From Coriobacteriia bacterium (GTDB lineage Bacteria; Actinomycetota; Coriobacteriia; Coriobacteriales; Eggerthellaceae): a DNA stretch of 64,000 nucleotides. Where the stretch lies: the NCBI GenBank assembly GCA_030526515.1, contig JAUNCQ010000001.1, positions 62,001 through 126,000 of the forward strand. Direction: 5' to 3'. Positions 32,687 to 41,572 of this stretch are shown here, in pieces. The first letter of the stretch is position 1. Every line of letters starts with the position of its first letter. The notes beneath the pieces were generated by a model, which did no database searches, was not told where the DNA came from, and saw only the letters and a list, made by a program, of their open reading frames with translations. The translations under genes and the position numbers were made by a program.

Positions 32687-34357
32687 ATGGCATTCGGCGG
32701 TTTCAAGCGGCTGGCGGGCGGATCCGGGGGCGGGCTCAAGACTCCCGCGAGCCTGGACCTGAGCGTTATCGTGACGTTCCATAACTGCGGCTCCTACCTG
32801 CGGGAATGCCTGGAGTCCCTGGAGGCGCAGACCCTGGGCGAAAGCTGGGAGGCCCTGCTGGTGGACGATGGCTCCACCGACGGCTCTGCCGACCTGGCCC
32901 GCGAGTTCGCCGCCCGGCTGCCCCACTTCCGCGTGCTGAGCCAGGCTGCCCAGGGCGTGAGCGCCGCCCGCAACCTGGGCCTGTCCCAGGCTCGCGGCCG
33001 CCACGTTGCCTTCGTCAACGGCACCGACGCCGTGGAGCCTGACCTGTACGAGCACCTGCTGGGCATCGCCAAGCGCGAGGGCGCCGACCTGGTGCTGTGC
33101 GACGTGGCCCGCGTGAAGGCCGACGGCACCCTGGACAACTCCAACCTGCATCGCCTGGCGTTCCGCAACATGCCCCTGACGACCACCTTCGCCGACCATG
33201 CGGCGCTGGTGTACGACTGCACCCTGTTCAACAAGGTCATCAGCCGTGACCTGGCCCAGGCCGCGGAGCTGTCCTTTGCCACGGGCACCGGCTTCCCGGA
33301 CCTGCTGCCCGCCCTGCGCCTGTACCACTGCGCCAAGAAGATCTGCCTGTATCCCGGCGTGGGCTACCGCTGGCGCGGGGGCGTGGCGGAGTGCTTCGTG
33401 GAGCAGCGTCCCGCGGACGTGACCGAGTTCGATGACCGCGTGGCTGCCCTGCAGTCCTGCTACGACTTCGCCTGCCGCAACGGCCTTGACCCCAGCGGCT
33501 TCCGCATGCTGGACAACAAGGTCCTGGAGCATGACCTCATGCTGACCGTGGACCGCCTGGACCGCATGGAGCCCGCCGAGGCCCACGAGCTCATGGGCCG
33601 CATCCGCGACCTCATTGAGAAGTGGACCCTGTTCGACGAGCTGCCCCTGCGCTCGGCTCTGGTGCGCCAGAAGTACGCCTACGTCCAGGCCGACGACCTG
33701 GAGGGCCTGGCCCACCTGCAGGAGTGGCAGCGTGCCAACTACCAGTCCGCCCGCGTGACCGTGGGCCGCACCCGCGGCTACCGCGTGGCAATCCCCAAGG
33801 AGCTCCTGACCGTGGAGCGTCCGGGCATCACCCAGGACATCCGCCGCTGGCCGCCCATGTGCAAGCTGGTGGAGGTGGAGCAGCAGGGGAGCGACGTGCT
33901 CCTGCACGGCTTCGTGTACAAGCGCCGCACGTGCGTTCTGGAAGGCTCCCAGCGCGTTAGCGCGTTCCTGGTGAACGCCCGCACCGGCAAGGAGCTCAAG
34001 CTCATGATCCAGCCCGAGGTCAGCAAGAACGCCGTGCGCCTGTACGGCCGCATCCTGGAGGCCCAGACCGGCAAGAAGCGCCGCTACGAGACCGAGGGCG
34101 CCGGCTTCTGCCTGAGCCTGCCCGTGTCCGCCTTGGCCGCCGACCCGGACATGCAGGGCCTGAACTTCATCCGCATCCACTATGCCAACCGCGCCGAGCG
34201 TGGCACCGTGTACATGCGTCGCATCAGGGAGGCTTCGCGCCAGCAGATCGCCGGCACCGTGTTCCGCGCGGGCGACGCCGAGCTGCGCATAGACCTGGGC
34301 CCGGTGGACCAGGCCCGCATCCTGGTGGGACCCGCGGGCTCCGCCGACCCCGCATAG
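32687..34357 (+). CDS. GT2-like glycosyltransferase with altered metal-binding motif
   Basis: 556 residues. The GT2 domain (about 22-260) has SVIVTFHN, LVDDGSTDGS and SAARNLGLSQARG. The DxD site that usually follows reads FVNGTDAVE (residues 109-117) instead of FxDxDD, so metal binding may be weakened. The remaining ~230 residues contain a beta-rich domain of the kind found behind teichoic acid glycosyltransferases; I cannot name it with certainty. It sits just upstream of the double glycerophosphotransferase, so a role in decorating or priming that polymer is likely. AAAGG upstream gives an acceptable ribosome binding site. Confidence 0.7.
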   Translation: MAFGGFKRLAGGSGGGLKTPASLDLSVIVTFHNCGSYLRECLESLEAQTLGESWEALLVDDGSTDGSADLAREFAARLPHFRVLSQAAQGVSAARNLGLSQARGRHVAFVNGTDAVEPDLYEHLLGIAKREGADLVLCDVARVKADGTLDNSNLHRLAFRNMPLTTTFADHAALVYDCTLFNKVISRDLAQAAELSFATGTGFPDLLPALRLYHCAKKICLYPGVGYRWRGGVAECFVEQRPADVTEFDDRVAALQSCYDFACRNGLDPSGFRMLDNKVLEHDLMLTVDRLDRMEPAEAHELMGRIRDLIEKWTLFDELPLRSALVRQKYAYVQADDLEGLAHLQEWQRANYQSARVTVGRTRGYRVAIPKELLTVERPGITQDIRRWPPMCKLVEVEQQGSDVLLHGFVYKRRTCVLEGSQRVSAFLVNARTGKELKLMIQPEVSKNAVRLYGRILEAQTGKKRRYETEGAGFCLSLPVSALAADPDMQGLNFIRIHYANRAERGTVYMRRIREASRQQIAGTVFRAGDAELRIDLGPVDQARILVGPAGSADPA

Positions 34358-34375
34358 GCTGCAACCTGCGGTAAC

Positions 34376-34405
34376 GGGGCGAAAGGGACGACGTTCCTTT
34401 CGCCC
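34376..34405. terminator. Inverted pair of GGGCGAAAGG between glycosyltransferase and polymerase
   Basis: GGGCGAAAGG (34377-34386) and CCTTTCGCCC (34396-34405), a 10 bp perfect stem with a nine base loop, followed by TGCTGATTT. The right arm lies where the -35 region of the next promoter would be. Confidence 0.5.
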
Positions 34406-34413
34406 TGCTGATT

Positions 34414-34419
34414 TATAAT
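34414..34419 (+). promoter_or_regulatory. -10 box (TATAAT) upstream of the double glycerophosphotransferase
   Basis: A perfect TATAAT 55 bases before the ATG at 34474. The expected -35 area falls in the GGGCGAAAGG inverted pair, with no TTGACA-like match. Confidence 0.45.
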
Positions 34420-34473
34420 AGAGGGCTGCTAATTACGAAAAACGCCGAGCAAGCCGATCAGCAAGGACCGCAC

Positions 34474-37400
34474 ATGTTCAAGCGCATAGAAAAGTTCAAG
34501 AAGAAGTACCTGGCGCCCTCCCCGCGCCAGAAGTACGTCTACGCCCGCTACCTGCAGAAGTACCCGGTCAACCCCAAGGCCATCCTGTTCGAGTCCTTCC
34601 ACGGCCAGGGCGTGTCCGACTCCGCCCTGCACCTGCTGCAGGAGATGATGCGCACCGGCGAGGCTGACCAGTACACCATCTACTTCAGCACCAAGGACGA
34701 AAAGATGCACCAGCCCATCGTGGACAACCTGGGCCTTCCGGTGAAGCTGGTCAACATCATGTCCGACGAGTACCTGATGGCCCTGGCCACCTGCAAGTAC
34801 CTCATGAACAACAGCTCGTTCCCCACGTTCTTCGTGCGTCGCCCGGAGCAGCACTACCTGCAGACCTGGCACGGCACCCCGGTGAAGACCCTGGGCAAGC
34901 GCATGCGCCTGGGCATCGAGTCCATGCACAACGTGCAGCACAACTTCCTCCAGGCCGACCGCCTGCTGTTCCCCAACGACTTCACCCGTGACATGATCAT
35001 GCGGGACTACAACCTGTTCGACCTGTACACGGGCCATGTGGGAATGATCGGCTATCCCCGCAACGACGTGTTCTTCACGCCTCAGGACAAGGTCCGCGCC
35101 CTGCGCCAGCGTTACGGCATAGACGACTGCACCTGCATTGCCTACATGCCCACCTGGCGCGGCACCAGCAACCACGACCTGGACGTGAACACCTTCGAGC
35201 GCCGCATCCGCGTGGTCTTCGACGAGCTCGACCGCCGCATGGGCCCCAAGCAGAAGCTGTTCGTGAACTTCCACTCCATGGTGATCGGCAAGATCGACCT
35301 GAGCGGCTACGAGCACATCCAGGCCTTCCCGGCCGACGCCGACCACTACGAGTTCCTGAACGCCATGGACTGCCTGGCCACGGACTACTCCAGCGTCTAC
35401 ATCGACTACTCCATCACCCTGAAGCCCATCGTGCTGTTCATGTTCGACCTGGACGAGTACCTGCACGACCGCGGCGTGTACCTGGACGGCCGCGAAATGC
35501 CGTTCATCACGGTGTACGAGAACGAGGAGTTCATCGACTGCCTGGTGAACGAGACCTTCCGCGACTGCCACTACGACGGCTCCACCTACGCTGAAAGCTA
35601 CCTGAAGTATGAGCGCCCGGACAACTCCCGCGTGGCCCTGGACTTCTGGTTCGGCCGCCCCATGCCGGAAGACGTCCAGATCATGGACTTCACCAAGAAC
35701 GCCGAGCGCCCCTGGAACCTGCTGGACCCCGCCGACCAGGGCACCGTGGAGGACGTTGAGGCCATGTGCCAGGCCGCCGACCCGGAAAAGGACATCGTGG
35801 TCTTCTCCCGCTACGGCTTCAGCATGGACATGAGCGCCCAACTCCACGACTTCCACCGGGACGACTTCAACTTCGTGTTCCTGTCCCGCATCGCACCCCG
35901 TACGTACTGGGAGGAGTTCACCCGCAAGCGCAGCAAGAAGTCTCGCAAGGCCATTGCGGCCCGCGCCCAGCAGCAGAACTTCCCGAACCTGAACATCGTG
36001 TCCACCACCAAGGACGTCCATGCCGCCCAGACCGGCCTGCGCTACTCGGTCCGCCGTATGAAGGGCATGGGGGCGAAAGCCACCTCCGACGGCGCCACGG
36101 TGCGCATCGAGCTGGACACCACCGCCTATCAGCCCCAGCGCCTGTGCCTGGCCAGCGACCGCCTGATCCGCTGGAGCCGTGACCTGACTGCGGAGGAGCA
36201 GCAGACCGGCGTGGTCGTGGACGACCTGTGCGCCGGTGCCGCCCTGCCGGAGGCCCTGATCGGCTGGCGCCTGGCGGTGCTGATCGCCGCCACCGACCGC
36301 AAGAGCGGCAAGCAGGTGCTGCTGCGGGTGAGCTGCCCCAAGCCCTCCGTGAGCGAAGACGACTCCAGCGCCTTGCGCCTGGCTCCCATCACGGTGGCCG
36401 ACGACGTGCTGCCCCAGGGCGATGGCGCCGTGTCCGCCCTGCTGCGCCGCCGCAACGGCAAGACCGTGGTGGCCGTGCCCTGCCTGAACCGCAAGAACGG
36501 CAGCCTGGCCATCATGTACACCTATCAGGGCAACGACCTGCGCTCCTTCAAGCATGCCCAGCTGGAAAGCGCCACCTCCACCCCGGAGGGCGGCCTGTCC
36601 GCACGCCTGAAGGTTCGCGGCAAGGCCCAGGACGTGCTGGGCGTGCGCCTGGTGCTGCGCGGCTCCGTCGACGACCGTTCCGTGGAGCTGCCCTTCTCCT
36701 GCCAGCAGGAGGGGAGCACCGTCCTGGTGAGCACGGAGGCGAATGCCCGGGACCTGGACCTGGTGGAAATCTACTGGGATGCCTTCGTGGTCCTGCGAGA
36801 CGGCGAAGGGGAGGGCCTGGTGCCCATCCAGTGCGGGAAGGAGCATCGCCGCTACCTGAAGCTGCACGTGGTCCAGAGCCTGACGGGGGACGGCTACACC
36901 CTGTTCCCCCAGGTGGCGGACCACAACAAGTGCCTGTCCTTCACGTACCGCCCTGTTTCGCCCTATGACACGCTGGCCATTCGCAACCGCGAGATGGCCG
37001 CTCTGGCGGTGTTCAAGCTGCTGAAGCCCTACTGGCGCCGCAAGCGCATCTGGCTGGTGTATGAGAAGTTCTGCAACAACGCCCAGGACAACGGCTACCA
37101 GTTCTTCCGCTACTGCATGGAGGACGTGCCCGCGTCCAAGAACAAGCACGTGTACTACATCATCAAGCCGGACTCCCCGGATTACGGCAACGTGGCCAAG
37201 TACGGCAAGCAGGTCATCGAGTTCATGAGCTTCAAGCACATGCTCTACGCCCTGGCCGCCACCGTGTTCGTGGCGTCGGACTCCCGCGCCCACGCCTACG
37301 CCTGGCGCCCCATGCCCAGCCTGATCAAGGACCGCATCATGAAGAAGCGCATCCTGTTCCTGCAGCATGGCGTGACTGCCTGCAAGCACGTGCACCCCAT

Positions 37401-38142
37401 CTTCGGCAAGAAGGGCTCCAATCCCATGACCTACTTCCTGACTACCTCCAAGAAGGAGCAGGACGTGGTGGTGAAGCACTTCGGCTACTCCCGCCTGCAG
37501 GCGCCCATCCTGGGCTTCTCCCGCTGGGACGTGCTGAAGAGCACCGCCACCGCGGATCACCCGGTCATCATGCTCATGCCCACCTGGCGCCCGTGGCTGG
37601 AGGAGCAGTCCGACGACGTCTTTGCCGCCAGCGACTACTTCCGCACCTACCGCAACCTGATCACCTCTCCGGAGCTGGTCAAGCTTCTGGACGAAAACGA
37701 CGCCACGCTGAAGTTCCACATCCACCCCAAGCTCAGCAAGCACATCCGCGCCTTCGCCGGCGACGACCTGAGCCCCCGCATCCAGCTGATCGAGCAGGGC
37801 TCCGTGCCCATGAACCAGCTGCTCATGGAGTGCAACCTGCTGATCACGGACTACTCCAGCGTGTGCTGGGAGGCCCTGTTCCAGAACAAGCCGGTGGTGT
37901 ACTACCACTTCGACCAGCGCCAGTACCTGAACGCGGTGGGCAGCTACATCGACTTCGACACCGAGCTGCCCGGCACCGTGTGCGCTGACCAGGATGCGGT
38001 GATACAGGCCCTGCGGGACTACGCTGCCAGCGGCTTTGCCCTGTCCGCCCAGGACCAGGCGAAGGCCGACGGCTGGTTCAAGTTCAAGGACACGGACAAC
38101 CGCAAGCGCACCTACGAGTTCCTGGAGGGCAGGGGCTTCTAG
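34474..38142 (+). CDS. Double CDP-glycerol:poly(glycerophosphate) glycerophosphotransferase
   Basis: 1222 residues with two TagF-type domains. The first (about 35-390) shows TWHGTPVKTLGKRM, IGYPRND, YMPTWRGT, FVNFHSM and CLATDYSSVYIDY. The second (about 880-1220) shows FLQHGVTACK, MLMPTWRPW, FHIHPKLS and LLITDYSSVCWEALF. Between them lies a ~450 residue region without a clear name. Each domain would transfer glycerol-phosphate (or a similar polyol-phosphate) from a CDP donor to a growing chain at the cytoplasmic membrane. Two active-looking domains suggest alternate or bifunctional polymerisation. The central linker also carries one GGGCGAAAG copy. No Shine-Dalgarno is strong (GCAAGGA, 6-12 bases upstream). 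Confidence 0.85.
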   Translation: MFKRIEKFKKKYLAPSPRQKYVYARYLQKYPVNPKAILFESFHGQGVSDSALHLLQEMMRTGEADQYTIYFSTKDEKMHQPIVDNLGLPVKLVNIMSDEYLMALATCKYLMNNSSFPTFFVRRPEQHYLQTWHGTPVKTLGKRMRLGIESMHNVQHNFLQADRLLFPNDFTRDMIMRDYNLFDLYTGHVGMIGYPRNDVFFTPQDKVRALRQRYGIDDCTCIAYMPTWRGTSNHDLDVNTFERRIRVVFDELDRRMGPKQKLFVNFHSMVIGKIDLSGYEHIQAFPADADHYEFLNAMDCLATDYSSVYIDYSITLKPIVLFMFDLDEYLHDRGVYLDGREMPFITVYENEEFIDCLVNETFRDCHYDGSTYAESYLKYERPDNSRVALDFWFGRPMPEDVQIMDFTKNAERPWNLLDPADQGTVEDVEAMCQAADPEKDIVVFSRYGFSMDMSAQLHDFHRDDFNFVFLSRIAPRTYWEEFTRKRSKKSRKAIAARAQQQNFPNLNIVSTTKDVHAAQTGLRYSVRRMKGMGAKATSDGATVRIELDTTAYQPQRLCLASDRLIRWSRDLTAEEQQTGVVVDDLCAGAALPEALIGWRLAVLIAATDRKSGKQVLLRVSCPKPSVSEDDSSALRLAPITVADDVLPQGDGAVSALLRRRNGKTVVAVPCLNRKNGSLAIMYTYQGNDLRSFKHAQLESATSTPEGGLSARLKVRGKAQDVLGVRLVLRGSVDDRSVELPFSCQQEGSTVLVSTEANARDLDLVEIYWDAFVVLRDGEGEGLVPIQCGKEHRRYLKLHVVQSLTGDGYTLFPQVADHNKCLSFTYRPVSPYDTLAIRNREMAALAVFKLLKPYWRRKRIWLVYEKFCNNAQDNGYQFFRYCMEDVPASKNKHVYYIIKPDSPDYGNVAKYGKQVIEFMSFKHMLYALAATVFVASDSRAHAYAWRPMPSLIKDRIMKKRILFLQHGVTACKHVHPIFGKKGSNPMTYFLTTSKKEQDVVVKHFGYSRLQAPILGFSRWDVLKSTATADHPVIMLMPTWRPWLEEQSDDVFAASDYFRTYRNLITSPELVKLLDENDATLKFHIHPKLSKHIRAFAGDDLSPRIQLIEQGSVPMNQLLMECNLLITDYSSVCWEALFQNKPVVYYHFDQRQYLNAVGSYIDFDTELPGTVCADQDAVIQALRDYAASGFALSAQDQAKADGWFKFKDTDNRKRTYEFLEGRGF

Positions 38143-38180
38143 GGGTTCGCGACGATAATTGAAAATCGTTAAGGGAATTC

Positions 38181-38234
38181 CTCACCAGATTCGTAGGATT
38201 ATCTGGGATAATTACCTATCTACGACTATGTGAG
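38181..38234. promoter_or_regulatory. Two-part inverted repeat enclosing a -10 box (GATAAT)
   Basis: CTCAC (38181) and CGTAG (38192) on the left are matched by CTACG (38220) and GTGAG (38230) on the right. They enclose GATAAT at 38207-38212, and the right arm runs into the ribosome binding region of the gene at 38250. It could be an operator or an mRNA hairpin. Confidence 0.4.
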
Positions 38235-38249
38235 GAAAGGTGGATTGCT

Positions 38250-39638
38250 TTGCGCAAGACCGCGGCGAAAATCATGATGGTGGCGGCATCGGCGGCCGTG
38301 ACGGCGACCTTGGGGTCCGCCGTTGCCTGGGCTGATGCCGTTTCCCCTGTCGAGGAGGGCCTGCAGCCCCAGAACATCGGCGATACGGAGCCCGAGCCCG
38401 AGGCCGGTCCCGTGTACGACATGCGCGACTGCTGCACCATGAAGCTGAGCGCTACCAAGTTCGCCTACACCGGAAAGGCCATCAAGCCCGGTGTGACCGT
38501 GACCTTCACCGATCCCGAGACGGGGGAGACCTCCACGCTGCGGGAGGGTCGCGAGTACGACTACACGGTGACCTACCTGAACAACGTAAATGCCGGCACG
38601 GCCACCGTGGTGGTCGAGGGTAGCGGCTCCGAGCAGCTGGGCGGCTTCGTGGCCAGCCTGCGCAAGACCTTCACCATCAAGGCGCCGGACTACAAGGTCG
38701 CCACGGGCAACACCGCCTACATCATCAAGAACGGTCGCTCGAACACCTTCACCTCTGATGACGGCGCGGGCTGCGGCATCTCCGCTGGCAAGCTCACCGA
38801 CCGCCAGGCCATCATCCAGAACGCCTACATGAGCGGCATCAAGATCACCAACCGCTGCAAGAACATCAGCGGCACCATCAAGTACCGCGTGAACCAGCGC
38901 AACCGCGGCTGGAGCAGCTGGAAGACCGGCTCCGTTGCCGGCAGCACCGGCAAGGGATATGCCGCCCAGGCCATCGAGATCAAGCTCACCGGCGACCTGG
39001 CCAAGAAGTACGACGTGTACTACCGCGTGAACGTGTTCGGCTGCGACTGGATGGGCTGGGCCAAGAACGGCCAGACCTCCGGCGTGCTTTCCTCCGGACC
39101 GCTGTGCGTGCGCAAGTTCCAGGTGAAGCTGAAGCCCAAGGGATCTGCGGCGCCTGCCGGCTCCGGCCTGCCGCGCTGGTCCACCAGCTCCACCAAGGAC
39201 GCCTACTACAAGGCGGTCCTGAAGAGCAAGATCAAGTCCAAGTCCAGCGGCACCCAGTACGCTCTGTCCGTGAACACCGAGTTCAACCGCATGGCCGTGT
39301 TCAAGGGAAGCAACGGCAACTGGTCCCTGGTCAAGTACTGGAAGTGCACCACCGGCGCGTCCAACGAGCGCTACGCCACCAGCCACGCAACCTTCACCAC
39401 CACGGGCAAGCGCGGCCTGAGCTTCGGCGAAAAGGACGGCCATAGCTGCTGGTACTGGACGCAGATCTACTCCAGCGTTCGCTTTCACTCGGTGCTGTTC
39501 GTGCCGTACAGCAAGACCTCGCTGATCGACGGCACGCTGGGCGAGCGCCGCTCCAACGGCTGCATCCGCCTGCCCATCGAGGCCGCGAAGTGGATTTACC
39601 TGAACGTGACCAAGGGCACCACCGTGGTGATCTCCTAG
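38250..39638 (+). CDS. Secreted L,D-transpeptidase with ChW repeats
   Basis: 462 residues. A signal peptide (IMMVAASAAVTATLGSAVAWA) is followed by an Ig-like MBG-type domain (about 65-150) and ChW-type repeats (about 175-300, with GW..W..G and YDVYYRVNVFG pattern). The C-terminal YkuD domain has FHSVLF and the active-site segment RRSNGCIRL with the catalytic Cys. The usual His of SHGC is Asn. The enzyme would form 3-3 peptidoglycan cross-links or attach proteins outside the membrane. I use the TTG start because AGGAAAGG lies about nine bases upstream and no ATG begins the signal peptide. It is followed by a similar enzyme at 39707. Confidence 0.82.
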   Translation: MRKTAAKIMMVAASAAVTATLGSAVAWADAVSPVEEGLQPQNIGDTEPEPEAGPVYDMRDCCTMKLSATKFAYTGKAIKPGVTVTFTDPETGETSTLREGREYDYTVTYLNNVNAGTATVVVEGSGSEQLGGFVASLRKTFTIKAPDYKVATGNTAYIIKNGRSNTFTSDDGAGCGISAGKLTDRQAIIQNAYMSGIKITNRCKNISGTIKYRVNQRNRGWSSWKTGSVAGSTGKGYAAQAIEIKLTGDLAKKYDVYYRVNVFGCDWMGWAKNGQTSGVLSSGPLCVRKFQVKLKPKGSAAPAGSGLPRWSTSSTKDAYYKAVLKSKIKSKSSGTQYALSVNTEFNRMAVFKGSNGNWSLVKYWKCTTGASNERYATSHATFTTTGKRGLSFGEKDGHSCWYWTQIYSSVRFHSVLFVPYSKTSLIDGTLGERRSNGCIRLPIEAAKWIYLNVTKGTTVVIS

Positions 39639-39706
39639 GCATCCGCCCTTTCTGGGGCTAGCTGATAGAAATAGTAAAACGAAGAATCAAACAGGAAGGA
39701 GAACGG

Positions 39707-41434
39707 ATGATTCGCAAGACTTTCAGCACCGCGATTGCGCTGGTGCTGGCCGCAGGCCTGTGCCCCGCTTCTGCCCTGGCTGAGGTGGCGCCCCAGGCGC
39801 CCGAGCAGCCCAAGGTCGAAGTGCAGGCCCAGGACGTTGACCTGGACGCCCAGGCTGCGGTGACCAACACCGTCAAGCTGGTGGACGCAATCACCGGCGC
39901 CGAGATCAAGGCTCAGTACACCGTGGAGGGCGAAACCGGCACTGCCGTGGCCGCCCCCAGCATCACCGGCTACAAGCTGGTTTCCCAGGACCCTGCTCTG
40001 ATCGGCCAGGAGGGTGACGAGATCGTCTTCGAGTACGCGAAGAAGGTCACCGTGACCGTCTACTACTACCGTACCGTGGGCGGCGTCCCCTCTGAGGAAA
40101 CCCAGATCCACGCCTCCACCACCAAGGCCGGCTACGAGGGCGAAAAGCTCACCGTGACCCCGGTGGAGATCGCAGGCTACGCCAAGCCCAAGGCCCAGTC
40201 CTTCACTCCGATGCCGGGCGAGCCCAACGTGGTGAAGTTCTTCTATTCTCCCGAGGTGGACTACAAGGTCAACTACTTCCTGTACAAGGGCGGTAAGACC
40301 ACTACCAAGGTGAAGGCCTCCAAGATCGGCTCCAGCTACGACGGCGCCACCGTGACCGCCAAGGCCCCGGAGATCTTCGGCTACGAGCTGGTGTCCGCTG
40401 CCTCCAAGAAGCTCTCCGTTTCCGAGGGCGGCACGAACACCGTCAGCTTCTACTACAAGAAGCTGGTCCAGAAGATGAGCTTCGAAACCACCAGCTACAT
40501 CTACTACAACCACAAGGTCTACAAGACCACGGCGACCACCAACAAGTCCGCCGCCAACACCAAGCTCAACGATCGCCTGGCCCAGGAGACCGGCGGCCGC
40601 ATGGTGGGCTTCCGCATCAAGAACACCAGCCAGGCCATCAAGGGCGACATCAAGTACCAGCTCTACCAGCGCGGCAAGGGTTGGACTGAGTGGCAGAACG
40701 GCAAGACCGCCGGCTCTTACAAGAACGAAAAGAAGAACTACAGCGGCCAGATCATCCGCGTGAAGCTGACCGAGGAGTTCGCTCAGAAGTACGACGTGTA
40801 CTACCGTGCCAAGATCTTCGGCGTGGGCTGGACCGGCTGGGCCAAGAACGGCCAGAACTGCGGTGCCAAGTTCGACTACTCCGTGCACCTGCGCGGCATC
40901 CAGGTGAAGCTGCTGCCCAAGGGCTCCGACGCTCCCGGCACCAGCAAGTTCCGCTATGTGAACGAAAAGGCCAAGGACGATTTCGCCAAGGCAGTTCTGT
41001 ACAACAAGATCCAGAACAAGGCCAGCCGCACCAAGTACATCATTGCGGTCAACACCGAGATGGGTCGCGTTGCCGTGTTCCAGGGCTCCCGTGGCAACTG
41101 GAACCGCATCAAGTACTGGCTGTGCACCTCCGGCCAGCCGGGTCATCTGACCCCGCATGGCGGCTACAACGTGGGCACCCGCGGCCTGCACTTCGGTGAG
41201 TCCCACATCCATCGCGGCTACCATTACACCGCCTGGTACTGGACCCAGATCAAGAACCAGGTCCTGTTCCACTCCGTGCTGTACCATGCCTACAGCCAGA
41301 CCAAGCAGCTGCCCGGCGGCCGCGGCTACGGCCTGGGCAAGCGCGAGTCCGGTGGCTGCATCCGCCTGGAGAAGGTCAACGCCTATTGGATCTACACCCA
41401 GGTGCCCCGCGGCACCGACGTCTGGATCTTCTAG
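39707..41434 (+). CDS. Secreted L,D-transpeptidase with MucBP-like and ChW repeats
   Basis: 575 residues. A signal peptide (FSTAIALVLAAGLCPASALA) is followed by about three MucBP-like repeats (about 55-245, each with Y....GY.L....KLTV-like pattern), ChW-type repeats (about 290-400: GW.EW.NG, YDVYYRAKIFGVGWTGWAKNGQ) and a YkuD domain with LFHSVLYH and RESGGCIRL. The catalytic Cys is present, and the SHGC His is Gly here. MucBP-like repeats suggest contact with mucin or other glycans, so the protein may combine wall cross-linking with surface display. AAGGAG precedes the ATG. A strong terminator follows. Confidence 0.82.
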   Translation: MIRKTFSTAIALVLAAGLCPASALAEVAPQAPEQPKVEVQAQDVDLDAQAAVTNTVKLVDAITGAEIKAQYTVEGETGTAVAAPSITGYKLVSQDPALIGQEGDEIVFEYAKKVTVTVYYYRTVGGVPSEETQIHASTTKAGYEGEKLTVTPVEIAGYAKPKAQSFTPMPGEPNVVKFFYSPEVDYKVNYFLYKGGKTTTKVKASKIGSSYDGATVTAKAPEIFGYELVSAASKKLSVSEGGTNTVSFYYKKLVQKMSFETTSYIYYNHKVYKTTATTNKSAANTKLNDRLAQETGGRMVGFRIKNTSQAIKGDIKYQLYQRGKGWTEWQNGKTAGSYKNEKKNYSGQIIRVKLTEEFAQKYDVYYRAKIFGVGWTGWAKNGQNCGAKFDYSVHLRGIQVKLLPKGSDAPGTSKFRYVNEKAKDDFAKAVLYNKIQNKASRTKYIIAVNTEMGRVAVFQGSRGNWNRIKYWLCTSGQPGHLTPHGGYNVGTRGLHFGESHIHRGYHYTAWYWTQIKNQVLFHSVLYHAYSQTKQLPGGRGYGLGKRESGGCIRLEKVNAYWIYTQVPRGTDVWIF

Positions 41435-41465
41435 CGTCTGCCTGATCCCATAGCTCGATCGCAGG

Positions 41466-41501
41466 GGACCGCCTCGGCATTGCGCCGGGGCGGTCCTTTT
41501 T
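41466..41501 (+). terminator. Intrinsic terminator after the second L,D-transpeptidase
   Basis: GGACCGCC (41466-41473) pairs with GGCGGTCC (41489-41496) and is followed by TTTTTC. Confidence 0.88.
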
Positions 41502-41534
41502 CATGCAATTTGAGTGTTTCCGGTCCAAATACGC

Positions 41535-41540
41535 GATAAT
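41535..41540 (+). promoter_or_regulatory. Possible -10 box (GATAAT)
   Basis: GATAAT with a TTGAGT (41510-41515) upstream at a 19 base spacing, 33 bases before the TTG at 41573. Confidence 0.35.
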
Positions 41541-41572
41541 GGGAAGGCTAAGGACCGAACAAACCGAAGGGG

